64,000 bases of DNA, taken from Galaxea fascicularis. Lineage: Eukaryota; Cnidaria; Anthozoa; Scleractinia; Euphylliidae. The notes under the pieces are model-generated. The model was not told the origin of the DNA and searched no databases. It worked only from the letters and a program-made list of their open reading frames with translations. The first letter of the stretch is position 1. Each line of letters opens with the position of its first letter. Positions 1 to 8,745 of the stretch are shown one piece after another. A program made the translations under genes and the position numbers. The DNA lies in NCBI GenBank assembly GCA_948470475.1, contig OX419339.1, forward strand, positions 24,104,389 through 24,168,388, read 5' to 3'.

Positions 1-2274
1 CCGTTATGTTGCAGATGGCAGTACGGTTGCTACTAACTCGAGGTTTGTCAGCAGGTGGACTCTTATCACTCGTATCCTTCGGTTTCCTCATCCAATCATT
101 GTCATGCAGTGACGTTGGGTGGAACTTGTTGCAAGTTTTACATGTCTGCCTTTCCTTGCAGTGTTTAGCAATGTGCTGATTACTAAAGCAGCCAAAGCAT
201 AGTTTCTTCTCCATCACAAATTCTCGTCGCTCACTCACACTCATCCAGGTTGTGAGGATTGTTGCATAATACACATACCAAAGTTCGCTGTTTACTGTTC
301 TCCTGCTTTAAGCCTGTAACAAAGGTTGTTCCCTTTCCTCTCTTGAATGACCTTCCTCTGAATTTAAGATGCGCATCTTTGTCTTTATCCACGTGATGAG
401 GCTTGCTGACGTTTTCTTCTGAAAACACAGGATCGGTGGCTAGCTCAGCTTGATCACGCACGAATTGTGAGAACTCTTCGAAATCAGCTATTCTTCCCTT
501 TGCAATTTTAGTCTTGTTGTTCCGCTCTGTCCATTTACCTCGTAGATGCCTGGGTAACTTTTCCCACAGTTGTCTCAATACATGAGCAGTGTTTAGACCG
601 TCCATATGTGACATGCCTTTCATAGCGGACTTTGCTTGATCCAGGGCAATGGAGAAATTCTGGAGAGCTACACCATCATTTGGTCTTACTGGTTGCCAGG
701 AGGACAGTTTCAAGATGTGAGCGTTTGCAATCTTGAATGGATCCCCGAAATGCCTCTTTAACAGTCCCTTAGCTTCTTCGTAGGAACCATCCGTTTTTCT
801 CTGTAGGCATCCGTTAATGACTTCCTTAGCTTTACCAGAGGTGTACCGACCCAGAAAATATAATCTCTCACAGGAATCATCGACCTTTGATTCGATTAGT
901 GACTCAAAGGCAGTCATAAAAGATGGGAATTCCATAGCATCACCGTAAAACACTGGTGGCTCACTCGACGGTAGAAGGCTCCTTGCTTGTTGTGTGACTA
1001 TAATTTGTGACAATTCCGCTTGCTTTCTTTGAATTTCCACAATGTCTTGAAAGGTACTCTCCTTGACTGGCAAGTGGTTAGCTGAAAAGCTTGTGGAACA
1101 GCCTGGCAAACCATTCAGATGTTGCAGTATTTGTGGAGTCTCTACTGCTTGCTCCCCAGTGGAAGATGAAACTGAGGGTGTTGTCCCAAAGGAGGCTTGA
1201 TACAATGAAGCATGTACACTTGTGGGGTTTCCGTGGGGGTGTGCACAATAACTAGAAGACACAATATCCGTAGCGGTTCCGAAGAAATGTGCTGTACTTC
1301 CTGAAGTACAGGCGGTCCTTGGACTAGTGTAAAGAGGAGTTTTTTGTCCCACTGTATTTCCACCAATAGGACTTGCTTGGGCAGGCTCTTGGTGCTCTGA
1401 AACATACAAGCCAGAGGAAATTACTGGGAGGGACTTTGAAGCTAATTCCGGACTTGTAAAGGGACCTGATGGGTTAGCTTTGAACATCTCCACTGAAGGA
1501 ACCGTCGACACTACTGCAGGTGTTGTCGAGGTCATGACACTTGCATCCTTAAAGGCATCATCTGCAAGCTGGCTAGACACTGGAAATATTGGAAAGCTTT
1601 GTTTTTGCACAGTTGTTGAAAATAACTCCTCATTGTTCAATTGTTCATAAATCCTTTCTTCTTCTTTTGCTTCGGCTAAAGTCTTCCTTAGCTCTAACTG
1701 TTCCTCTGCCATTTTCAGGGCTTGCTTTTCTTTCAGAAAGGCCGCTTCAATTTCCAAGGTGGCAACCCTGGTCTTAGCTTCTACCAGTTTGGTTTTCCGA
1801 TGAAACTGAACTTGAAGTCGAGCGTTTAGAGTGATTAGACTTCCTTGAGCGATGAGATCCATTAGAAACAACAGATGTCGCCTCCACTGGCTTATGTTCC
1901 TTTGCCTTACACAAATATTCACAAACAGACTGTTTAAATTTGAAAACGTCTCCATCATGAAAATCAAACCACGAATTAGCATTGATAATTTCCGATTCGT
2001 TCTCCAGAGCAGCAAGATAATTATCCTGAGCAACTTGTAAATTGACAAGCAAGTTGTTTAGACCTTCCATTTCAACTGACACAAACTCATAATTGTTAAA
2101 ATCAACAAGAAGAGGTTTCATCTTGTTTACCTGTCTAGTTACATGTCTTAAAGCCACAGCTCTGTGATCTTTCAACCTTTGCACTTCGTATTGTTTACCT
2201 TTATCCGTTGGCATTTTTCGCCTTGCGCCCATTACTAACTCCTCTACACCATCGGCCATCGATTTTGTCTCCAT
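1..2274 (-). pseudogene. BEL/Pao-type retrotransposon gag, frameshifted
   Basis: Reads leftward from an ATG at 2274 and runs off the window start. The N-terminal part (to about 1774-1860) is a charged coiled-coil with a Ser-rich tail. The frame then changes and continues as a Glu/Lys-rich helix, a Ser/Pro-rich linker, and from about 980 to 500 the DUF1759-like gag core (motif PPVFYGDAMEFPSFMTAF, later LLKRHFGDP). It ends with a CxxC knuckle (LCNNPHNLDEC) just before 231. A stop there is bypassed by a 1-base frame change, and Cys/His-rich knuckle coding continues to base 1. Two frame changes make this a decayed copy. DUF1759 plus knuckles is typical of BEL/Pao gag. No pol is visible because the window ends. 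Family call is from recalled domain patterns; a database search would settle it. Confidence 0.75.
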
Positions 2275-3125
2275 ATCCAGTGAACCGTGAACCTTTACTG
2301 AATTATGAACTTGTGTTTCCGATGCTGCGGCGAAATAACACGAAATAATTCTGTATCCATTGAAGGCGAAAGCGAACGTGAGGCTCCGAAATTTCCTTCT
2401 TGGCCGTAAAACATAAATCCTTTGCTTTTGCTCTCCATATGACCGTAGTTGTCCTTAAAACCGTAAAACCATAACAAAACCACAGACAAGTATAGAGCGA
2501 ACCGTAAGTTATCCTTGCAAGTTAAGCCATAAATCCGTCTGGAAACCATCCATGAGACCGAGTTAAAACTGTAATGGCGAACGGTGACAAACCATATACA
2601 AATCCACTTTAACTTGAACGTTTAATACACGAAAGGCCATGAGCACGACTCACAGTGATGCCGCGATATTACAAGGGTAAGTATTTTCCGAAAACACTGA
2701 CAATCTGAACTAAAACTGACAAAAAAACCGAGGAAAACTTGACATAACTGAGATTTTAACTCGGTGGCCTCGTGATCACCGTTCTAAGAGGCCACCTCCA
2801 CGCATGCGCGAACCTAAATATGTCTCTACAGGGACCCAGCAGTAACAAAAGCGTCTGGGGTTTTACGAGTCATTTTGAAGGGCCCGCCGAAGAGACCACG
2901 ACTTGCACATTCTGAATCGTGCAGTTGCTGAAAATGGAGTCGAAATTACACGACATCGGCTAAAATGTTGGTTTTCTACGTCTGTAGCAGACTTAGCAGC
3001 GGTGTTGGTTGATTGCTGAACCGGAACTAATGCCGTAGTCCCTTGAATACGACTGGAAAGGACTTCGCTGCAGTGCAGAAGCCGGTTGTTTTAACTGGTA
3101 GCACTTTCGCTTTGTTGATCTTTAG
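2275..3125. other. Noncoding stretch upstream of BEL/Pao gag
   Basis: No convincing gene. The position immediately upstream of the minus-strand gag start suggests the 5' leader and possibly the LTR of that element, but I could not define LTR ends or a primer-binding site and no second LTR is in the window. Confidence 0.3.
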
Positions 3126-3129
3126 AGCA

Positions 3130-3288
3130 CGAGTAAACAGGCTGAATTGTACTCGCGAGCAACGGGAGAAAGAACAAGAAAGGGCTCGAGTAAACAGACT
3201 GAATCGTTTTGACGAGCAAAGGGAGAAAGGACACTAAGAAGCTCAAGAAAATAGACGAAATTATAGCGAGGAACAGCGAAAAAGAGAG
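3130..3288 (+). repeat. Three 57-bp tandem repeats encoding a 19-residue motif
   Basis: Units begin near 3130, 3187 and 3244. The first two are very similar and encode RVNRLN followed by an EQREKE-type charged run; the third is diverged (ENRRNYSEEQRKRE). The frame has a stop at the end of the second unit, so this is either a decayed coding exon or a simple tandem duplication. It lies just outside the left end of the viral element. Confidence 0.55.
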
Positions 3289-3561
3289 TGTCTCTTGTCA
3301 AGCTGCCAAAACATCATCAAGTGTCGCGGAGTTTCATCTTTTCCTCGTGTTTGTCTGCGGAAGCTTACATGTCTATAGTTGACGAGTCTTCGAGAGAAAA
3401 GATCGTGTGGTTTGGCAAGGTTTTAATCATGCGCTGTCTTCGGATGTTGCTGTGTGTTAAACTGGAACGTTTTGCCGCTAAAAATCCTTAACTTTTGTGT
3501 GAAATGACGGCTTCTGCTTAAACTCTGCGTTCGGAATGATTGAGAAAATTGGTTAGCGATT

Positions 3562-3822
3562 TGTCAAAAGTTTATGCCCCTCCCACATAAGGAGAAAACC
3601 CCCAGGAAATGAATGAAAAAAACCGGAAAAGTGGAAAAATGACAAAGTTTTAATATGTACAAATAAAAAATTTACAAATAACAGCAGCTCCTTGATTGTT
3701 TTGGAAAAGTGGTGAACAACAAGGCAAACAGGAAAAACAAAACCACAGTTCAATGTTCAATGTCAAAAGTTTGTCACTCCCACAACAGCGATGTCAGCAC
3801 GGCCGCATCACGTGCAATCTCG
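3562..3822 (+). repeat. Left inverted terminal repeat of the Polinton
   Basis: Starts TGTCAAAAGTTTATGCC and matches the reverse complement of the right end almost perfectly to about 3765. A short unlike stretch follows, then a second matching block at 3782-3822. That inner block equals the 3' coding end of polB, so the left repeat carries a fragment of polymerase C-terminal coding sequence. An ATTAAA on the minus strand in the outer part could serve as a polyadenylation signal for the leftmost minus-strand gene. Confidence 0.9.
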
Positions 3823-5180
3823 TGGTAGGGACACCCAACGTAGGCTGTGCCAGTGATATCCGGGGAAGGTTCTCCGTCGGCTGCAATACATGCAGTGGAC
3901 ACTGTTGGGTAGAGGATGTATCCACCATCTGTTGAAAGAAAGGAGAAGACGGTCATCACCTTCTGAAGAACGGGTTTAGCCTGCAAGATGGGCAATCACA
4001 GATTCCGCTGCGGCCAGGGTGATGTATGCAGTGGATGGAGCCGGTGCATCGTCGGCACCAAACGAATCCCTGAAACTCCTCTCCGTCAAAGGAATCGTCA
4101 AGGTTGCAGGTACTGCAGATGGCACTGCGAAGGTAAGGAGATGCAGAATTATTTTTACCAGGGGTAGTCACACATGACTGCTGGTGGGGGTTTCTGCCGG
4201 CAAGATGAACAAAAGCAGCGTCTGAGGACGGGATGAAACCAAAAGAAGAAAGGCTCAGTGCATCGTTGACACCAAACGAATCCACCGAATTCCTCTGGAT
4301 CCATGAAATCTTCCATATCGTAGACGGGACAGACGGCACTGCAAAAAGGTGAGGAGATCAACAAAGGCGACAGCGAACGAAGGGGTTTTGAAAAGAACTG
4401 TTGGTGGGGTCCAGATAATGCTGGATGCAGTAAATGGCTCCCGAACAACGAGGACAGAAAAAGTGTTCGTCATCGTACCAGTCGGGAGTCGAGTGTGTCA
4501 GGGGACAGACGCGAGAGCTGTGGGGGTGAAAAAAAGAGAGACACGACATCAGGGCCAGTAGGTATGACGGCGACAATACGGACACCACATGAATCTGGGA
4601 AAAAAGACGGAGAAGGAAGTGTAGGTATGGCGGCGACAATACGGTCACCAAATGAATCTGTGGGCGAAGGTATTACGGCGACAATACGGACACCAAATTA
4701 ATCTGGGAAAAAGACAGAGAAGGAAGTGTATGTCAATCGATGGGATGATAGGCGTGGGCAGGGTTGAGTCGTCTGGTGTGGCAGTACGAGCACCACCAAT
4801 GAAGGACCCCCTGCCACTCCCTGAAAGAAAAAAGAAAAAACGGCTCACCCCTCAGACCCTCAGTCCACCCGGGAATCGACGGAGATACACTCGATGGAAA
4901 GAATGGTAAATGACACCCATGCAGAACATCGAGTGGAAACTGTAGTAGGCGCACGGGACGGAATTCACTGTGCGAGAGGGTCTGAAAAGAAGGAAAAAAA
5001 TGTTTTTCGAAAGTTGTCATGACTGACCTCTAATCCCTGCGAAAGGGGGAGGTGAGAGCGTTCCATCGAGGCAGGTGGAAGTGAATGGCCCCGGGAAGAT
5101 CAGGATACTCGTGTTGGGTGCATCGATCGCATCGTATCCAGTCCGGATCCCACGGAAGGAACCAATCCCGATTGGGAAAA
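3808..5180 (-). CDS. Array of nine in-phase candidate zinc-knuckle 3' exons (F-box gene)
   Basis: On the minus strand nine segments each start after a CAG or TAG acceptor (most with a good pyrimidine tract), open in the same phase (one base, then codons), and end at their own stop. They are 5180-5030, 4981-4852, 4820-4733, 4702-4645, 4594-4549, 4517-4358, 4338-4155, 4124-3956 and 3928-3808. Two classes recur. Long cassettes (4517, 4338, 4124) carry an N-terminal Cys pair or single Cys, an acidic stretch, a [FV]-x-C-x-R-C knuckle (as in GFVWCRRCTGSIHCIHH) and a final CxxC. Short cassettes carry W-C-x-Y-C-x-R-R (4820, 4702, 4594) or C-M-Y-C-S-R-R-R (3928). Donors inside the array would give introns of only about 28-34 nt, so the simplest reading is alternative joining of the upstream F-box exon to any one cassette. 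Decay of tandem exon duplications is the alternative. No transcript evidence is available. Confidence 0.55.
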
Positions 5181-5249
5181 CTATGGAGAAGGGTGTTGTG
5201 AAAGAGGAACATGAATGGAATGAGAAAAATGAAACGAAGAGACACTCAC

Positions 5250-5605
5250 CGTCGTCCTAGCTGCCGTTCCGTGAGAATGGCGAAACCATACCGCGGACAG
5301 ATGGGCAGACTGTAGATTTCCCGACAGACGGCTTGCATCTTGTCGCGATGTTCGGCTATGTCGACGTAACGCACGATGCGGTCCCTCACCAAGTCGGGTA
5401 AGCCACACCAGAACTCGCTGCCGTACAGCAGGGCGAGGCGACGTGGGGTGATGTAACGTCGGCGTCGTCGTTTGAAGCGTTTGGAACGGGTCGGCTTTTC
5501 CAGGGAACAGCAGAGGGCAGGACGTTTGGAGCGTGTGCACTCCGCTGGCGGTAGATGGAAACCGTCACCTACACAGACCAAGAACAAAATCACTAGAGAC
5601 AGCAT
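5250..5605 (-). CDS. F-box-like protein, common 5' exon
   Basis: ATG at 5605; the exon ends in phase 2 at a strong donor (GTGAGT from 5249), with an acceptor CCATAG 69 nt downstream. Residues 4-12 are hydrophobic (possible signal or anchor), then a Cys- and Arg-rich stretch (RFKRRRRRY). Residues 69-100 resemble an F-box: LPDLVRDRIVRYVDI, then VCREIYSL. F-boxes bind Skp1 and make the protein a substrate adaptor of SCF ubiquitin ligases; the downstream zinc cassettes would then be the substrate-binding part (inference). It is transcribed divergently from the gene at 5825, with a TATA box at 5671-5677. Read without splicing the frame stops at once, which supports the intron. F-box assignment is by eye. 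Confidence 0.6.
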
Positions 5606-5670
5606 GATTGTTTCACGTTAGGTTGAGACGTGCACTCACATGAAAATGAACCGACACGACGCGTGTGGGT

Positions 5671-5788
5671 TTTATATGGAAGTCACGTTGCTATGGAGAC
5701 TGAGAATGGGGGTGGGGGGTATCCCCCTAACATGCGAAACGAGGGTTGGCATGGCAATGTGACGTCAGAATGAGAAGCCTTATATAAG
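5671..5788. promoter_or_regulatory. Bidirectional promoter with CRE and conserved module
   Basis: Lies between the F-box gene (minus) and the basic protein gene (plus). It has TATA boxes on both strands (ATATAAA on minus at 5671-5677; TATATAAG on plus at 5781-5788) and a perfect CRE/ATF site TGACGTCA at 5760-5767. The interval 5684-5767 is the reverse complement of the module found at the RING/PolB promoter (20664-20754), including the string TGACGTCACATTGCCATGCC. Confidence 0.75.
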
Positions 5789-5824
5789 GAAAGCCGCAGG
5801 ATCGGTGGGAGAAATGAGTGAAAT

Positions 5825-6433
5825 ATGGACGATCTGAAGAAACAAGAGGGACGGAGACGATATGCCTTGAACAAAAAACGAATGGAGAAGATGAAGGAAG
5901 AGGAACCGAAAAAGTACGAGCGGGAAATGGAGAGAAGGAGAGAATGTAAGAGAAAAAATTATCCGAAGGACTATGCTCGTAAGAAACTTAAAATGGCGGC
6001 CATGACGGACGAAGAGAGAGCGATTCTGCAGACTCGACAAAGGGGATACCAAATCAAGTACGTGGAAAAAATGAAGAGAGAAGGTCGATACCAGGCCTGG
6101 AGAGAAAGGAAGCGTGCGGTGCAAGCGAGGTACAGAGAGAGTGATAAGTCGTGACAGAAGAGGAAAGGTTACGAAGCGAATTATAGGAGTAAATTGAGAT
6201 CGGACCCAGTTCGATCGGAACAGTTCAAAACTAATCGTAACGTACGGGCGAGACAGCGAAGGGATGAATTGAAAGAAAAGGATCCCGCGAAGTACCAGGA
6301 GAAACTGGAACGTGAACGAACGGCTTTGCGACGCAGTCGAGCCAAGAAAGACGCTGCACAAACATTGTTGTCAATGCATGACTTGTTACATGCAGCTTTT
6401 ATTTTACAAAAAATCTGTGAAAAAACCGATTAA
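5825..6433 (+). pseudogene. Basic coiled-coil protein with in-frame TGA
   Basis: Two open segments, 5825-6154 and 6194-6433, lie in the same reading frame, separated by a TGA at 6152-6154 with coding-like sequence continuing through the gap. The product is Lys/Arg/Glu-rich with predicted long helices and repeated RxRxR blocks. No enzymatic motif is seen; the composition fits a DNA- or RNA-binding structural protein. A CGA-to-TGA change, readthrough, or two separate small proteins are all possible. A TATA box at 5781 and an ATTAAA overlapping the stop (about 6429) frame the unit. It converges with the nuclease-like gene on the minus strand, the two overlapping by 4 bases. Confidence 0.5.
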
Positions 6434-7041
6434 AATGTCAGACGTAAAGCGCGTTCTAGATTGACAAAATTAATGTCTCTGGGTAATTGCAATGTCTTTC
6501 TCAACCATTGCATGAAATGATAGCATTCCACTTTGGGGCAATGGTGACGGAGAGGATCTGCATGATGACCGCAACCTCCCACGGTGGTCAAACGGTTCAG
6601 GCTTTCGAATTTGGGACATCCCCAGACTTCCAAGTCGACGCAGGGTATCCCCATCTTGTCCAACAGGTCTTTTTCTACGTGTCCACCCTTGTACCCCACC
6701 AACGTCCGGTCCGAGGTCTTGTGGGTGTCGTAAAGGGTTCGGAGGTCCTCGCGTAATTGCCAGGGAGGTCGGGCTTGTTCCTCGGAGGTGGGACGATAGG
6801 GTAGACCGTGAATGCGGTTGGTGACGTATCGGCACGTCCGCCGGTCCTTGAGGGGTAAGTCGCGATAGTTCACAGTGTGGAAGTAATGGTAGGACCCGAC
6901 GTCGGTACCGGATCCCGGCCAGGCGCACCATCCCAATTCCCGGACCAGAAACTGTTTAGGGTTTCCGCGCGAAGCGCTGACGTGAAATCCCTCCAAGTCG
7001 ATCACCAGACACACGCGTTCCAAATCAGAGGCTCCGATCAT
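6430..7041 (-). CDS. Putative DnaQ/Maelstrom-like nuclease-fold protein
   Basis: 203 residues, ATG at 7041 overlapping the stop of the upstream SLOG-like gene (ATGA). A D-L-E motif at residues 15-17 sits at the end of a hydrophobic strand, as in exo motif I of DEDD exonucleases. Downstream are GYKGGHVEKDLLDKMGIPC (residues 116-134), a VDLE, a CPKFE and a His/Cys-rich segment CGHHADPLRHHCPKVEC (157-173) that could be catalytic or zinc-binding, as in Maelstrom-type RNase H folds. An AATAAA on the minus strand at 6398-6403 follows the stop. Likely role: DNA or RNA 3'-end trimming or nucleic-acid binding (inference). Not a standard Polinton core gene. Family call is tentative; structure prediction would test it. 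Confidence 0.5.
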   Translation of the reverse strand: MIGASDLERVCLVIDLEGFHVSASRGNPKQFLVRELGWCAWPGSGTDVGSYHYFHTVNYRDLPLKDRRTCRYVTNRIHGLPYRPTSEEQARPPWQLREDLRTLYDTHKTSDRTLVGYKGGHVEKDLLDKMGIPCVDLEVWGCPKFESLNRLTTVGGCGHHADPLRHHCPKVECYHFMQWLRKTLQLPRDINFVNLERALRLTF

Positions 7042-7712
7042 GCTCTGGCCGTGAGTAAGAAGGCAGGTAAAATGTCAAAAAAGACAGGATCTTTTCTCGT
7101 CAAACGTCTGGTCCCAGCTATCAAACAATGTTGATTTCGCAGAGAAGGCAGAGCTCCGAAATGAGGTCTGAACTGTAACCTGGTGTAATCAAAAGTGAGC
7201 CAAGTGTTTGTGGACAAGTCAAACAAATAGAGAGGTTTGTGCTTGAGAATGGTCACGTGCTGGATCCAACCCGGGCCTCCCATTTGTTCATTGCTGGAGT
7301 GTGAGGGGCGAATCAAATCGCCGATGAGGTACACGGCATCGGACTGGACCACCATGTCCACGTCACGTCTCAACAGGTAACGTAGAGAGGGACTGAGTTG
7401 ATCGTAATCGGGACACAAGGCTCGACAGGTCGTGGTGATAGTTTCGTCGTGATGCTCATTCATGCACACCACACGGCTATGCTTGAGTTTGTCCCCTTCC
7501 AACATCACTCCGTCCGTCACGGGATGCTTGCCTGGTATGACTAAACGAGGATATCCTAGGATGGGTGCAAACCCTACTTGTAACTTGGTTTCATCACCTC
7601 TTTCGTCATCGTGAGGTAAGAAGAAAGCGCAATGAACCCCCAATTGCTTGCACAGGAAAATCACTCCGGCACACACACCCATATCGCCTCCAGTTATCAC
7701 ACACGTAGTCAT
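7038..7712 (-). CDS. SLOG/Rossmann-like protein, paralogue 1
   Basis: 224 residues. The N-terminus is a strand-glycine loop (VITGGDMGVCAGV, residues 5-17) typical of Rossmann or SLOG nucleotide-binding folds. Near the C-terminal half GGPGWIQHVTILKHKPLYLF precedes a D-L, an arrangement shared with the neighbouring paralogue and like the GGT...KP..DL ending of cpYpsA-type SLOG proteins. SLOG domains bind nucleotide-derived ligands. In this virus it might sense or sequester a host signal, or act in nucleotide metabolism (inference). The stop overlaps the start of the next gene (ATGA). TATA on the minus strand at 7748-7755. Rossmann fold fairly likely; the exact family is uncertain. Confidence 0.55.
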   Translation of the reverse strand: MTTCVITGGDMGVCAGVIFLCKQLGVHCAFFLPHDDERGDETKLQVGFAPILGYPRLVIPGKHPVTDGVMLEGDKLKHSRVVCMNEHHDETITTTCRALCPDYDQLSPSLRYLLRRDVDMVVQSDAVYLIGDLIRPSHSSNEQMGGPGWIQHVTILKHKPLYLFDLSTNTWLTFDYTRLQFRPHFGALPSLRNQHCLIAGTRRLTRKDPVFFDILPAFLLTARA

Positions 7713-7763
7713 CTTGAGAAATGAAAAATGTTCGAGAAGAGGAGTTCTTTATATACAGAGGGA

Positions 7764-7830
7764 AAGTCGTTTGATTGGTCGGAGGTAGAGCGTCGTGATC
7801 GGTCGGTGGAGGAGTACTGTGATTGGTGGG
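7764..7830. promoter_or_regulatory. CCAAT/ATTGG-box cluster upstream of SLOG paralogue 1
   Basis: Two GATTGGT boxes, and one GATCGGT variant, are embedded in a repeated context ending GATTGGTGGGTTT(C)GATCCG. The same context occurs at 8617-8700 upstream of paralogue 2. ATTGG is the inverted CCAAT box bound by NF-Y type factors. Confidence 0.6.
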
Positions 7831-7846
7831 TTTCGATCCGGTGTTT

Positions 7847-8563
7847 TTAGGAAGCTTGCAGTTGTCGTCTGTGTTGATGCAGGTAAAAGAGATCGTGGAT
7901 CACATCGTAGGCGTTGTGGGAGGGGTCGACGTGCCGATCACCCACGATGGCGCATTTACCCTCCAATTTAGGTGCAGCAGGAGCGGGTACGAAACGTCCC
8001 TGGTCGTAATCGTACCACAGCCACCGTTCATTCGTCAAGTCGTACAGGTGGACGGGTTTGTGCAACCTTTGCGCCAATCGTACCGTCCATCCCGTTCCGC
8101 CGCGCACGAAGGACGTCTCCCCATCGTCGTCGTCCGGTGTCAAATAGCCAAAAGCCAACACGCGGTCGCAGGCGGCGGCGATGGTATGGTCTCTCTGTAG
8201 GTACCTGCGGGAAGAGATGTAGTATTGGTCGAAATTGGTATTCAAATCTCGACAGGCCGCGGCTGCCTCGACATCTACTTCGGGTGCCACTTCAAAACGA
8301 TCCCTCAACGATTGGTGGTCGGTCAAAGGAAGAAGGACGGAAAACAGAGTGTCGTTGACATGCTCGCGTCGTCGGAAGAGGTGGATGCCCGTCGACACAC
8401 CCATGCCGATGTGCCAGGGCGCAAACGGATCGTCTCGCAAATCGTACTGCATGCTGTGAAAAGAAGGTAGGATGCAACGGAAAGGAATGTGGTAGCGATC
8501 GGCCCAGTACATGGCGGTCACATCCGTACCCTTGCATCCTCCCGTGATGATTTGAACGCTCAT
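7847..8563 (-). CDS. SLOG/Rossmann-like protein, paralogue 2
   Basis: 238 residues, ATG at 8563. It opens with IITGGCKGTDVTAMYWADRY (residues 5-24), the glycine-rich loop plus helix expected for a SLOG/YpsA-type nucleotide site. A second signature GGTGWTVRLAQRLHKPVHLY then D-L lies about 60 residues from the end, matching the region where cpYpsA-related SLOG proteins have a GGT loop and a KP..V.DL strand. The layout matches the adjacent paralogue, so the pair arose by tandem duplication that may have included the promoter. Minus-strand TATA-like TACATAAG at 8599-8606. Function unknown; binding of an NAD- or nucleotide-derived ligand is inferred from the fold only. Confidence 0.6.
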   Translation of the reverse strand: MSVQIITGGCKGTDVTAMYWADRYHIPFRCILPSFHSMQYDLRDDPFAPWHIGMGVSTGIHLFRRREHVNDTLFSVLLPLTDHQSLRDRFEVAPEVDVEAAAACRDLNTNFDQYYISSRRYLQRDHTIAAACDRVLAFGYLTPDDDDGETSFVRGGTGWTVRLAQRLHKPVHLYDLTNERWLWYDYDQGRFVPAPAAPKLEGKCAIVGDRHVDPSHNAYDVIHDLFYLHQHRRQLQAS

Positions 8564-8598
8564 GATGATGAAATGAGATCTGCGGTGGGAGAGAGGTT

Positions 8599-8711
8599 CT
8601 TATGTAGGAGGCGAGAGGTCTGTGATTGGTCCGACGTAGAGCGTCGTGATTGGTCCGACGACGTAGAGCGTCGTGATTGGTGGGTTTTCGATCCGTTCGG
8701 TGGGTATAAAA
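8599..8711. promoter_or_regulatory. Divergent promoter with three CCAAT boxes
   Basis: Three GTGATTGGT units in tandem, spaced by a CCGACGTAGAGCGTC-like linker, lie between SLOG paralogue 2 (minus; TACATAAG 8599-8606) and the GRF gene (plus; TATAAAA 8705-8711). Confidence 0.65.
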
Positions 8712-8745
8712 TGCGCTGCACCAGAGAAACCTAGATCACACTCGC

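Noticed and set aside
3774..3995. Minus-strand frame ending in a copy of the PolB C-terminus as a real polymerase remnant gene
   Set aside because: The similarity comes from terminal-repeat duplication, and the same bases in another frame belong to the last F-box-gene cassette.
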